This document shows positions 45,263 to 55,094 of a stretch of 64,000 bases of DNA, one piece after another (position 1 is the first letter of the stretch; the number at the start of each line of letters is the position of its first letter). The notes below the pieces were generated by a model. It was not told where the DNA came from and searched no databases. It was given only the letters and a program-made list of their open reading frames with translations. The stretch covers positions 1,488,001 to 1,552,000 of the forward strand of contig OZ245887.1 of assembly GCA_965229545.1 (NCBI GenBank), given 5' to 3'. The stretch comes from Megaera sp965229545. Lineage in GTDB: Bacteria > Pseudomonadota > Alphaproteobacteria > Rickettsiales > Rickettsiaceae. A program made the translations under genes and the position numbers.

Positions 45263-46726
45263 ATGAATATTACCGAAATAAAAAATGATAAAACTGATTT
45301 TCACGTTAAAGTAACTATTCCATCAAAAGAGATCAGTTCTGAAATTGAAAAAGAATTAGCTAGGTTGGCTAAAGATGCAAAAATTGACGGTTTCCGTGTA
45401 GGCAAAGTACCTACTTCTTTTCTTGAGAAAAAATATGGTGCTACTCTTCGAGCAGAAGCTGTAAAAAACAAGATAGTCAAGGCAATAGGTGATATCACAA
45501 AAGATAAGAATTTACGTGTACTTATGGATCCAGAAGTTGAGGATATCATAGATGAGGAAAATAAAGATCTGGAATTTACCGTGAAGTATCAGTTGTTTCC
45601 AGAAATTACTATGCCTGATTTTAAAAATATCTCTATTGAAAAACCAATTTTAGAGTTGAAAGATAAAGATATAGATGAACAAATTGAGAAACTAGTTAGT
45701 ACTTCAAAAGAATACAAAAAAGTCAGTACCTCCAAAGCTAAAAAGGGAGATCAGGTAACTATAGATGCAGTTGGATATGTAGATGATAAAGCCTTTGCTG
45801 GCGGGAAATTAAACTCGCATAAACTTGTTCTTGGTAGTGGTGTTTTTATACCGGGATTTGAAGACCAATTAATTGGGGCTAAAACCGGAGATGATATATC
45901 AGTAAAAGTCGATTTCCCTAAGGATTATCATGAAAAAACCCTTGCTGGTAAACCTTCTGAATTTAAAGTTAAAATTTTAGAAATCCATAGTGGAAGCGAA
46001 ACTAAACTGGATGATGAGTTTGCTAAAAAATTTAATATTGAAAATCTGGAAAAATTAAGAGAGCAAATTGCAAAAAATATGCAGGAAGTCTATGAAGAGC
46101 CAATAAAAACCATGATGAAAATGGCACTCTTCGATAAACTGGAAAATATGCTAAAATTTGATGTACCAACAACTTTACTTGAGAAGGAAATTAAGATTTT
46201 AGAAAAACAGTCTATCGAAGTAGGAGATAAAGAATTAGAGGAAAAATCCTCAAAAAATAAGGAAGCTTATTTTACAAAGTTGGCCTTGCGGAGGGTTAAA
46301 CTTGGTTTAATACTGGCAGAATATGTCAAGATTCATAAATTGGAAATTGATAAAACGGACATTCAAAAAGTAATTATGGATCAAGCAAAAAACTTTCCGG
46401 GTAGAGAAAATGAAATTATTGACTTTGATTTAAAGCACCCTAAGGCTTTGGAATCCTTAAAAGGGTCGGTTTTGGAAGATAAAGCGGTAAAAACTATTTT
46501 TGAAAAAGAAGTAAAATTACTTGAAAAATCTTATAGTAAGGACAAGCTGGAAAAACTCCTTGCAAAAAATGCTAATGATCATTTACCTGAATCTAATCAT
46601 GATGATCATCTACAAAAGTACTCACATGAACATATTAACAACCCTGAAAATTTCCACGATCATAGTCGTGAGCATAATGATAAAAGGGATCAGAAAAAAA
46701 CTAAGGTAAAAAAAATAGCACTTTAA
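45263..46726 (+). CDS. tig: trigger factor with histidine-rich C-terminal tail
   Basis: This ribosome-bound chaperone and peptidyl-prolyl isomerase acts at the tunnel exit. The ribosome-binding N-terminal domain has the signature GFRVGKVP (about 40-47). The PPIase domain (about 160-245) has GDQVTIDAVGYVD and FIPGFEDQLIGAKTGD, and the helical chaperone domain follows. Length is 487 residues, roughly 40 longer than usual. The excess is a tail of about 50 residues after residue 435 with eight His in some 35 residues (for example HDDHLQKYSHEH and HDHSREH). Such a tail could bind metal, as in SlyD; this is inference. Confidence 0.93.
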   Translation: MNITEIKNDKTDFHVKVTIPSKEISSEIEKELARLAKDAKIDGFRVGKVPTSFLEKKYGATLRAEAVKNKIVKAIGDITKDKNLRVLMDPEVEDIIDEENKDLEFTVKYQLFPEITMPDFKNISIEKPILELKDKDIDEQIEKLVSTSKEYKKVSTSKAKKGDQVTIDAVGYVDDKAFAGGKLNSHKLVLGSGVFIPGFEDQLIGAKTGDDISVKVDFPKDYHEKTLAGKPSEFKVKILEIHSGSETKLDDEFAKKFNIENLEKLREQIAKNMQEVYEEPIKTMMKMALFDKLENMLKFDVPTTLLEKEIKILEKQSIEVGDKELEEKSSKNKEAYFTKLALRRVKLGLILAEYVKIHKLEIDKTDIQKVIMDQAKNFPGRENEIIDFDLKHPKALESLKGSVLEDKAVKTIFEKEVKLLEKSYSKDKLEKLLAKNANDHLPESNHDDHLQKYSHEHINNPENFHDHSREHNDKRDQKKTKVKKIAL

Positions 46727-46922
46727 TAAAGTTTAGTGCACTGTAGATCTGAGAGTTAGCAAGTCTATTTTTCTTTCCTGAAAACAAATTTCCGATCTCT
46801 ATCCTGTATTTAAGAATATTTTCCTGTCGTTGTGAAAAAACTATGAGTTGTAAAGATTTTAAAAATCAAGTAATTATGTTAATAGTACGAGTTATTATTT
46901 CCTCTATATCAATATAAATAAT

Positions 46923-47246
46923 ATGTCATTATTTGAATTATTAGTTGTATTTGTAGTTGCTTTTCTTGTGCTTAAGCCTGAAGATGTCCCTCATATAGCG
47001 AAAAAAATCAAAGACTTTTATAATTTTTTTACCATAACCAAAGCTGAAATAACTTCATATTTGGACTTAGATCAAAAATCCAGTATTAAGAAGGTTGATG
47101 AGGATATAGACCAAATAAACTTTTATTTAGGAAAAATAGCAAATCTCGGAGAAAAATATGAAGGAGAATATTCATTAACTAAAATCAGGGATTATTACCG
47201 AAAGTGCCAGCGTCAAGTTAATGGAAACAAAGAGAACAAAGGTTAA
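46923..47246 (+). CDS. TatB-like small membrane protein
   Basis: The 107-residue protein starts MSLFELLVVFVVAFLVLKPE, a short N-terminal membrane helix followed by an amphipathic helix (DVPHIAKKIKDFYNFF). This is the TatA/TatB pattern for twin-arginine translocation. The rest is charged and helical. The hinge reads LKPEDVPHIAKKI, close to TatB (GPExLPxxxR). A role with TatC is likely but not proven, and no tatC or tatA gene is nearby. A 196-base spacer without features precedes it. Confidence 0.6.
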   Translation: MSLFELLVVFVVAFLVLKPEDVPHIAKKIKDFYNFFTITKAEITSYLDLDQKSSIKKVDEDIDQINFYLGKIANLGEKYEGEYSLTKIRDYYRKCQRQVNGNKENKG

Positions 47247-47397
47247 ATTCTTGAATTTTATGGGAGGCGATATTCTAATGCATTTCTCTAAATGCATATT
47301 TATCCGCTTGAAAGCTTAATTGATCTCAAAATAATCACGAAATAAACAGCTTCAGAATTAAACACTCCCTTTTGGTAATTTGTTTTTAAGAAATATC

Positions 47398-48237
47398 GAG
47401 TCTGTCATATATAGTTTGTGTAAGTTGCAAAAGGATATAGTAGAAGATACTATAAAAAAGCAACTTAAATACAGAGGAAAAAATGGCTAAAAAATTAGCA
47501 GAAAAAGAAGTAGATATAAATACTAAATTAGTCGAAGAATTACTATCAAAAGCAGATCCATCTGAATTATTTGGTCGCGGGTGGATTATTTAATAAACTT
47601 AAAAAGCAAATAGTAGAGAGAATTCTTGAAAGTGAATTAGAACACGATCTAGGTTATTCTAAACATAGTAAGATAGTCAAGAGCGATAATAATCGTCGCA
47701 ACGGCAGTTATGAAAAAACGATTATAGATGACGACGGTCATCAGATTACCGTAGATGTTTCAAGGGGACAGGGAAGGAGAATTTGAACCTCAATTGATTC
47801 CTGAAGGAGTTAGGAGATTTAGTGGTTTTGATGATAAAGTGATTTCACTATATGCAAGAGGGATGACTGTCAGTGAGATACATAGCCATTTAGAGGAGAT
47901 ATACCAGACCAATATTTCCAAGGACCTTATATCAACTGTCACTGACGGAGTAATAGAAAAAGTTACTACATGGCAAAACAGGTCCCTAGACGATGTATAT
48001 CCAATATTATATTTGGATTGCATACACGTTAAAGCAAGGGATAATCATACAGTAATTAACAAAACGGTATATCTTGCAATAGGTGTTAACATGGAAGGGA
48101 AAAAGGAATTACTGGGGATCTGGGTCGGTAAAAATGAAGGTTCCAAGTTTTGGATGCAGGTTGTAACTGAGCTAAAGAACAGAGGGATAAAACAGATATA
48201 TGTAGCATGCGTTGATGGATTAAAAGGCTTTCCTGAA
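47398..48237 (+). mobile_element. IS256-family element, 3'-truncated (IS256-3)
   Basis: The left end is GAGTCTGTCATATATAG followed by GTTTGTGTAAGTTG, matching the right end of IS256-5 (53412) in reverse. It runs into the transposase gene and is cut off after the codons for GFPE at 48237. There a 30-base piece of the opposite IS256 end (GAGTCAATCATTTATTTTG, 48238-48267) is joined in inverted orientation. Confidence 0.8.
47483..48237 (+). pseudogene. IS256-family transposase, frameshifted and truncated
   Basis: From the ATG at 47483 (MAKKLAEKEVDINTKLVEEL) the frame breaks at TCGCGGGTGG (near 47575), where one G less would give LFGRGGLFNKLKK. It breaks again at TTTCAAGGGGACAGG (near 47763), where IS256-5 has three G. 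The third part reads FDDKVISLYARGMTVSEI, then YLDCIHVKARDNH and VNMEGKKELLGIWVG, typical of the mutator-type DDE core. The first lesion is shared with IS256-5. Confidence 0.85.
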
Positions 48238-48276
48238 GGAGTCAATCATTTATTTTGTGTAAGTTGTACTAGTTAC

Positions 48277-48394
48277 GACTTGATCTGACAGTGGTAAAAA
48301 ATCAGGCAGCTTGATAAGTTAATAGCAAGTTGTCTGATATTCTCTCTATATTACCAATGTTTTTTTCTTTGGCAATATAAATTGAATCTATAGA
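48277..48394 (-). pseudogene. IS481 end remnant between IS256 pieces
   Basis: GACTTGATCTGACAG (48277-48291) is the exact reverse complement of the IS481 end at 34661-34675. The minus strand then reads back from 48394 as DSIYIAKEKNIGNIERISDN followed by LLLTYQAA and a stop, which may be the transposase C-terminus. So a second IS481 once lay here and was overrun by IS256. Confidence 0.5.
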
Positions 48395-48471
48395 AGTCAA
48401 TCATTTATTTTGTGTAAGTTGTATTTTTTAATTCCAGTAAATCATGGCTAAAATCCCCGCATAAAATTTCA
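48395..48471 (-). mobile_element. IS256 3'-end fragment (IS256-4)
   Basis: AGTCAATCATTTATTTTGTG and the following bases match the left end of IS256-5 (52039 onward), covering the last codons of the transposase. It stops at 48471, where IS21 copy 3 starts. Confidence 0.75.
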
Positions 48472-49177
48472 TGTTGTGCGCCAGGTATTTTAGTTCACCC
48501 CTTGCGCCAGATGAGAAGTCCACTTTATACTAACTTTTTTGTATCATATTGTCATCCTCCATTTTAAATTTTGGCATAAAATTTTTTCGGTAAGAATCAC
48601 CCTCTAATACTACTCTATACGAATTATTAACTATTCTATCCAAAGCAGCGTTAGCCATAACAGGATCAAAAATTTCTGCCCATGTTTCAATTTTCCTATT
48701 TGTGGTAATGATCAGACTAGCATTTATATGCACGGCCGCTATTAAATCATATAAGTCAGATGATTGTTCTGCTGACAAAGTTTTTAAGCCGAAGTCATCT
48801 AAAATCAATAAATCAACTTTTGTGTATCGCTTAAAAATGACATCATAAGTAAAATCGGCTCTAGAGCGATAAAATTCATTGAGTAGTTCCGTTGCTCCTT
48901 ATAAACTTTACCTTTTTATTGCGCTGCCAAGCTAACATTCCAAGAGCTTGAGATAAGTGCGTTTTACCAGTACCTACCGGCCCCATAATGATTACATGGT
49001 TCTTTTCTTTGATAAATTTTGCAGTCATTAAGTCATTAATTGCATGTCTAATTTTGAGTGAATATCGTTTTAAATCAAACCCTTCAAATATTTTTGTTTC
49101 TTCAAATTTTGCTTGGACAACTCTTCTTTGCAGAGAGCTTTGATCTCTATTATCCACCTCATCTTGGAATAGCATTA
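48472..49177 (-). mobile_element. IS21-family element, copy 3, truncated by IS630 copy 5
   Basis: It begins TGTTGTGCGCCAGG and matches IS21 copies 1 and 2 up to the istB sequence AGCATTA, where IS630 copy 5 starts at 49178. Everything beyond, including all of istA, is missing; after the IS630 the sequence is unrelated. Confidence 0.85.
48530..49177 (-). pseudogene. istB: IstB remnant (IS21 copy 3)
   Basis: The C-terminal 214 or so residues of IstB are recognisable. There is a 3-base deletion (EIFDP instead of EIFFDP), an extra C in GAGTAGTTCCGTTGC that shifts the frame near 48889, and loss of the N-terminus at IS630 copy 5. It is not functional. Confidence 0.85.
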
Positions 49178-50309
49178 TTACTCTGGCCTTTAAATATTGA
49201 ACATTATATAGTAGCATAAGCTATTTCTTTCTTTTTAAAATAATTTTGAATTTTTATACCATTAAACTGAATTTGTGTTAAATAGGACCGTACATTAATT
49301 GTTAAATCTTTTACTGATTTTAGTACTCGAAAATTATTGGAGTTAGCTTTGACATCTTGGTTTACAAGTTCTTGTGGATTCATATCAGGACAATATGATG
49401 GTAAATAAAACAATTCTAGCTTATCCTTATGTCTTTCTACATAAGCTTTTACCTTTTTACTGTGATGCACTCTATGATTATCTAATATCAAAAATATTTT
49501 CTGCTTAATTTGTCTGATAAGTCTACCTAAAAATTCAATACACTTTTTGCTGGTAAAATTATCTTCAAATACCATCCAGTTCATAAACCCTTGCGGACTA
49601 ATAGCAGCTAGCATATTACATTTAAATCTTGAACCACTTCTCTTGATTGCTGGGGTCTTGCCTTTAAGACCATATGTTTTACCTCGATTATCTGTTGATT
49701 GTATCCCCATTTCATCTCCCCAATAAATTCTAGCACTTTCTTTCATTGCACGAGACTTGATTTCTGGATATGTGACTGTTAACCATTCTTTTATCTTCTC
49801 TGGATTACGTTGATAGGCTGATTTAATTGGTTTTTGAGACGTAAAACCCAATCTATTCATAATTTTTCTTATAGAACGCCTGTTATACTGATAAAGGTAA
49901 TTGGATTCTATATATTCTTGTACCACTTTACTATTCCATAACGTATAATCCATTCCCAATTCATCAGGTGTATGTGATAAAATTTTAGATTTTAATTCCT
50001 CTTCTTGATTTTTACTGATTTTAGATCCTGTTCCTACCTTTACTCCTCGCTTCTTATAGCGAAAGCTTTCTTCCTTATAAATTTTGTACTCTTTAAGATA
50101 TTTCCATATAGAACTCCTAGAAAACCCAAAGGTAATAGATGCTTGTTTCTTGCTTATTCCATGTATAACTATTGCTTCCACTGCTTTCTTTCTTAATATC
50201 TTGAGATCGCTTGGTGATAATTTTTTATTAGACATTTTGTTATTACTCTTGATACAATATCATTATATCATTTCTCTAATGTTACTTCAATATTTAAAGG
50301 CCGGAGTAA
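49178..50309 (-). mobile_element. IS630-family insertion sequence, copy 5
   Basis: Standard ends with TA at 49176-49177 and 50310-50311. The left flank is istB, where the next bases should be AAAGCAG, but the right flank reads GAAAAATAAACCC near ffh. The flanks do not belong together, so this copy marks a deletion or recombination junction. Confidence 0.9.
49204..50235 (-). CDS. IS630-family transposase (copy 5)
   Basis: This 343-residue transposase has Pro283 (CPDMNP), D174, D252 and E289. At the protein level it corresponds to the majority version of the family in this window. The frame is intact. Confidence 0.9.
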   Translation of the reverse strand: MSNKKLSPSDLKILRKKAVEAIVIHGISKKQASITFGFSRSSIWKYLKEYKIYKEESFRYKKRGVKVGTGSKISKNQEEELKSKILSHTPDELGMDYTLWNSKVVQEYIESNYLYQYNRRSIRKIMNRLGFTSQKPIKSAYQRNPEKIKEWLTVTYPEIKSRAMKESARIYWGDEMGIQSTDNRGKTYGLKGKTPAIKRSGSRFKCNMLAAISPQGFMNWMVFEDNFTSKKCIEFLGRLIRQIKQKIFLILDNHRVHHSKKVKAYVERHKDKLELFYLPSYCPDMNPQELVNQDVKANSNNFRVLKSVKDLTINVRSYLTQIQFNGIKIQNYFKKKEIAYATI

Positions 50310-50397
50310 TAGAAAAATAAACCCTACATATTCCTTGAGTTTAAAAGCTAAATGTAATATCCTACCGAGCATATAAGTATAGAAAGCATTGTTGATT

Positions 50398-51747
50398 ATG
50401 TTTCAAACTTTAACTCAAAATCTTACTAAAATTTTTGACAAGATCAAAGGCACGGGAGCTTTGACTGAAGCACATATCGATTCAGCTATGCGTGATATCA
50501 GGATTGCCTTATTAGGAGCAGACGTTGCCTTGCCGGTAGTGCGAGCGTTTATTTCAGAGGTATCAGAGAAAGCCAAAGGAGTAGAAGTCGTTAAATCGGT
50601 CTCTCCTGCTCAGATGGTTATTAAGATCATTAACGATGAAATGATTCGGTTACTCCAGCCGGATAAAAATGAATCGAAAATAAATTTACAAAGTGTGCCA
50701 CCGGTAAATTTACTTATTGTAGGTTTGCAAGGTAGCGGTAAAACAACAGCCAGTGCAAAGCTTGCTTTAAAGCTTAAGAATCAAGGAAAAAAAGTCTTGC
50801 TTGTATCTCTAGATACTTACAGGCCGGCAGCACAAGATCAGCTTGAAATACTGGCAAAATCAATAGCCGTAGATTCTTTACCGATCATAAAAGACCAGTT
50901 GCCTGTTGCTATTACTGAGCGGGCCATGAGTGCCGCAAAATTATCGGGATATGATGTCGTAATATACGATACGGCTGGTAGGCTTCATATAGACGAAGAC
51001 ATGATCAATGAAGCAATAAAAATTAAAAGTTTAGTAAAACCAACTGAAACCTTTTTGGTTATGGATGCAATGATTGGTCAAGATGCAGTTAATATTGCTT
51101 CTAACTTTAATCATCAGCTGGAGATTACTGGTATTATTCTTTCGAGAATCGATGGAGATTCAAAAGGAGGAGCGGCTTTAGGTGTACGCTATATTACTGG
51201 GAAACCAATTAAATTTTTGAGTACTGGAGAAAAACCCGATGCCTTTGAAGAATTTGATGCCAAAAGGATAGCATCGCGCATATTAGATATGGGTGATGTT
51301 GTGTCCTTTGTTGAAAGGGCAGCAAGCATTATCGATCGCAGCGAAGCAGAAAAAACTGCTAAGAAATTAAAAAAAGGGCAGTTTGATTTAGACGATTATA
51401 TAACTCAGATTAGAATGATTAAGAAAATGGGAGGACTCGGAAGTATGATGAATTTTCTTCCTGGAGTATCTAAATTGTCTAACAAAATAGGAGATTTGAC
51501 TTCTGGAGACAAAACATTGGCTAGCCAGATTGCGATAGTTAATTCGATGACCAAAAAGGAACGAAAAAATCCTGATATTCTTAACGCTTCAAGAAAAAAG
51601 AGGATAGCAACCGGGTCTGGAACTACAGTGCAGCAAGTCAATATTCTCCTTAAACAATTTAAACAGATTAGTACTACAATGAAAAAAGTATCAAGAATGG
51701 ATCCTAAAACTTTACTTCGTAGTGGAATTGGAAAACTTTTTTCTTGA
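50398..51747 (+). CDS. ffh: signal recognition particle protein Ffh
   Basis: This GTPase binds signal sequences and, with 4.5S RNA and FtsY, delivers membrane proteins to SecYEG. The N domain is followed by the G domain with GLQGSGKTTASAKLA (P-loop), DTYRPAAQDQL, DTAGRLHID and the later DGDSKGGAALG. The methionine-rich M domain follows with MIKKMGGLGSMMNFLPG. I chose the ATG at 50398, giving 449 residues; the TTG at 50389 adds three residues. IS630 copy 5 lies only 88 bases upstream, so the original promoter region may have been replaced. Confidence 0.96.
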   Translation: MFQTLTQNLTKIFDKIKGTGALTEAHIDSAMRDIRIALLGADVALPVVRAFISEVSEKAKGVEVVKSVSPAQMVIKIINDEMIRLLQPDKNESKINLQSVPPVNLLIVGLQGSGKTTASAKLALKLKNQGKKVLLVSLDTYRPAAQDQLEILAKSIAVDSLPIIKDQLPVAITERAMSAAKLSGYDVVIYDTAGRLHIDEDMINEAIKIKSLVKPTETFLVMDAMIGQDAVNIASNFNHQLEITGIILSRIDGDSKGGAALGVRYITGKPIKFLSTGEKPDAFEEFDAKRIASRILDMGDVVSFVERAASIIDRSEAEKTAKKLKKGQFDLDDYITQIRMIKKMGGLGSMMNFLPGVSKLSNKIGDLTSGDKTLASQIAIVNSMTKKERKNPDILNASRKKRIATGSGTTVQQVNILLKQFKQISTTMKKVSRMDPKTLLRSGIGKLFS

Positions 51748-51817
51748 CCGTCTTTGGAAACAAACCTAGAATATCGCTGTTAAAATGTAAAGTTTATATT
51801 GGATATTAGGTAATAAA

Positions 51818-52033
51818 ATGAGTAAAGGAAAAGCAAAAATAGCTTCCAAAAATAACCCAGAAGGAAGAGGACAAGCAAAAGAGTATTTTCATAATGGTAA
51901 AAAAATTAAGCCGGTAAAATTAGTATTAGGAAGAAGGGCTTATTTTGCTGCTGAATATGAAGAATCAGGGGACTTGGTAGTCGGTACTGGTGGTCATGCC
52001 TTACCTTGGGCAAGTGCCAAACATAATTGCTAA
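51818..52033 (+). CDS. small hypothetical protein
   Basis: The 71-residue basic protein reads MSKGKAKIASKNNPEGRGQA, then VKLVLGRRAYFAAEYEESGD and a Gly-rich GTGGHALPWASAKHN end. I do not recognise the family and see no membrane segment. It has a reasonable start context (TTAGGTAATAAAATG) and sits 70 bases after ffh in the same direction, so it may share the transcript. IS256-5 begins 6 bases after its stop, so it has lost whatever followed. Confidence 0.6.
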   Translation: MSKGKAKIASKNNPEGRGQAKEYFHNGKKIKPVKLVLGRRAYFAAEYEESGDLVVGTGGHALPWASAKHNC

Positions 52034-52038
52034 TATTT

Positions 52039-53412
52039 GAGTCAATCATTTATTTTGTGTAAGTTGTATTTTTTAATTCCAGTAAATCATGCCTAAAATT
52101 CCCGCATAAAATTTCAAATTGATTCAATGCCAAAGACCAATTTTTAATCGGCATGGTCCATTTTATGGCAGCATTTTTTAGAGCCAAAAATACGATTTTA
52201 AAAATAGACTTATCATCTGGAAAAACCCCTTTATTGTTGATGATTTTTCTGATTTGACGATTTATCGATTCTATCGCATTGGTAGTATAAATTATCCGCC
52301 TAATCTCATCAGGAAAAGCAAAAAGAGGAATAATCCCGCTCCAAAATTCCTTTGCCAAATATCAGAGATCACAGGATATTTATTATCCCATTTAGCAGCA
52401 AACGATTTTAGCTCCAGATATATCCTATTTCTTCGCTGTTTGCAGTGTAAATCCTTTTAAGATCCGCTGTGACCGCTTTTAAATCCTTATAAGAAACATA
52501 TTTTACAGAATTCCTCGCCATATATACTATACAGAGTTGTACAATCGTATTAGGATAAATGCTATTTATGGCTTCAGGAAAGCCTTTTAATCCATCAACG
52601 CATGCTACATATATCTGTTTTATCCCTCTGTTCTTTAGCTCAGTTACAACCTGCATCCAAAACTTGGAACCTTCATTTTTACCGACCCAGATCCCCAGTA
52701 ATTCCTTTTTCCCTTCCATGTTAACACCTATTGCAAGATATACCGCTTTGTTAATTACTGTATGATTATCCCTTGCTTTAACGTGTATGCAATCCAAATA
52801 TAATATTGGATATATATCGTCTAGGGACCTGTTTTGCCATGTAGTAACTTCTTCTATTACTCCGTCAGTGACAGTTGATATTAAGGTCCTTGGAAATATT
52901 GATCTGGTATATCTCCTCTAAATAGCCCTGTATCTCACTGACAGTCATCCCTCTTGTATATAGTGAAATCACTTTATCATCAAAACCACTAAATCTCCTA
53001 ACTCCTTCAGGAATCAATTGAGGTTCAAATTCTCCTTCCCTGTCCCTTGAAACATCTACGGTAATCTGATGACCGTCGTCATCTATATAATCGTTTTTTT
53101 ATAACTGCCGTTGCGACGATTATTATCGCTCTTGATTATCTTACTATGTTTAGAATAACCTAGATCGTGTTCTAATTCACTTTCAAGAATTCTCTCTACT
53201 ATTTGCTTTTTAAGTTTATTAAATAATCCACCCGCGACCAAATAATTCAGATGGATCTGCTTTTGATAGTAATTCTTCGACTAATTTAGTATTTATATCT
53301 ACTTCTTTTTCTGCTAATTTTTTAGCCATTTTTTCCTCTGTATTTAAGTTGCTTTTTTATAGTATCTTCTACTATATCCTTTTGCAACTTACACAAACTA
53401 TATGACAGACTC
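52039..53412 (-). mobile_element. IS256-family insertion sequence, full length but dead (IS256-5)
   Basis: The ends GAGTCAATCATTTATTTTG (52039) and, reversed at 53412, GAGTCTGTCATATAG bound a 1374-base element, both continuing into TGTGTAAGTTG. No 8-9 base target duplication is evident (TAATATTT and ACAATTTT). It is the reference for the four partial IS256 copies in the window. Confidence 0.85.
52050..53330 (-). pseudogene. IS256-family transposase pseudogene
   Basis: From the ATG at about 53330 the gene reads MAKKLAEKEVDINTK but breaks at the same CGCGGGTGG sequence as IS256-3. Further lesions include an extra AT near 52419 and two extra bases in the FWSGIIPLF region near 52344. Recognisable pieces are MDCIHVKARDNHTVINK (ending 52408-52797) and TTNAIESINRQIRKI (52050-52358). 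No functional product is expected. Confidence 0.85.
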
Positions 53413-53962
53413 ACAATTTTATAAATATTTATCTCTTTGTGTTTGGAAACTGCTTTTCCTTTTAGTAGGTGGCGGGTTTTGTTCATTATTGTTTGTACCG
53501 GGGTGGGATTTAGCGCAATTCAAATTTTCCCTAATAGAGGTAACAGACATGGTTAAATTTTCCTTTTTTTGAGCATCTATTGCTGCAGTAAGAGCTGAGT
53601 GTTTATCTATCTTAATCTTTTCTGGGCGATCAAATTCAGAAAATGGATTATGGGCTCTTAGTCCATCTTTAATAAGACTTCTAAGTTTTTTTATCCCTCT
53701 TGTGAAAATATTGGTAGGAATAGATACTGCTTTTTCTGTTTGGTTAACTTGTTCTCTATATTCTAGAAATTTAGCTTTTTTTTATTCAGGTGACATGGTC
53801 CAGTAATCTTTATCAGCAATCAATTTTTTAAGAGCTATTGTCTGTATTCGCTGTGATCTCGTTGCTTGTCTTAGGTCCCTGATATTATTATAACCCGGAG
53901 TGTCACTTTTATCTCGTTCTTGGTCTATTTGAGTTTTTAACTGTTTTTGTACAGTTCTAATA

Positions 53963-55094
53963 TTACTCCGGCCTTTAAATATTGAACTAACATTAGAGAA
54001 ATGACATAATGATATTGTATCAAGAGTAATAACAAAATGTCTAATAAAAAATTATCACCAAGCGATCTCAAGATATTAAGAAAGAAAGCAGTGGAAGCAA
54101 TAGTTATACATGGAATAAGCAAGAAACAAGCATCTATTACCTTTGGGTTTTCTAGGAGTTCTATATGGAAATATCTTAAAGAGTACAAAATTTATAAGGA
54201 AGAAAGCTTTCGCTATAAGAAGCGAAGAGTAAAGGTAGGAACATGATCTAAAATCAGTAAAAATCAAGAAGAGGCATTAAAATCTAAAATTTTATCACAT
54301 ACACCTGATGAATTGGGAATGGATTATACGTTATGGAATAGTAAAGTGGTACAAGAATATATAGAATCCAATTACCTTTATCAGTATAACAGGCGTTCTA
54401 TAAGAAAAATTATGAATAGATTGGGTTTTACGTCTCAAAAACCAATTAAATCAGCCTATCAACGTAATCCAGAGAAGATAAAAGAATGGTTAACAGTCAC
54501 ATATCCAGAAATCAAGTCTCGTGCAATGAAAGAAAGTGCTAGAATTTATTGGGGAGATGAAATGGGGATACAATCAACAGATAGTCGAGGTAAAACATAT
54601 GGTCTTAAAGGCAAGACCCCAGCAATCAAGAGAAGTGGCTCAAGATTTAAATGTAATATGCTAGCTGCTATTAGTCCGCAAGGGTTTATGAACTGGATGG
54701 TATTTGAAGATAATTTTACCAGCAAAAAGTGTATTGAATTTTTAGGTAGACTGATCAGACAAATTAAGCAGAAAATATTTTTGATATTAGATAATCATAG
54801 AGTGCATCACAGTAAAAAGGTAAAAGCTTATGTAGAAAGACATAAGGACAAGCTAGAATTGTTTTATTTACCATCATATTGTCCTGATATGAATCCACAA
54901 GAACTTGTAAACCAAGATGTCAAAGCTAACTCCAATAATTTTCGAGTACTAAAATCAGTAAAAGATTTAACAATTAATGTACGGTCCTATTTAACACAAA
55001 TTCAGTTTAATGGTATAAAAATTCAAAATTATTTTAAAAAGAAAGAAATAGCTTATGCTACTATATAATGTTCAATATTTAAAGGCTAGAGTAA
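53963..55094 (+). mobile_element. IS630-family insertion sequence, copy 6
   Basis: Standard ends with TA at 53961-53962 and 55095-55096. The flanks join in frame within the unrecognised gene, so the insertion is clean. Its transposase is broken. Confidence 0.92.
54037..55068 (+). pseudogene. IS630-family transposase with nonsense codon (copy 6)
   Basis: GGA is changed to TGA at about 54244, ending the first part after 69 residues (KVGT); the rest (54313-55068) stays open and keeps all catalytic residues, with Pro283. Other changes are G64R (KKRRVK), Glu to Ala in QEEALK and Asn to Ser (TDSRG). It could still be moved by transposase from other copies. Confidence 0.9.
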
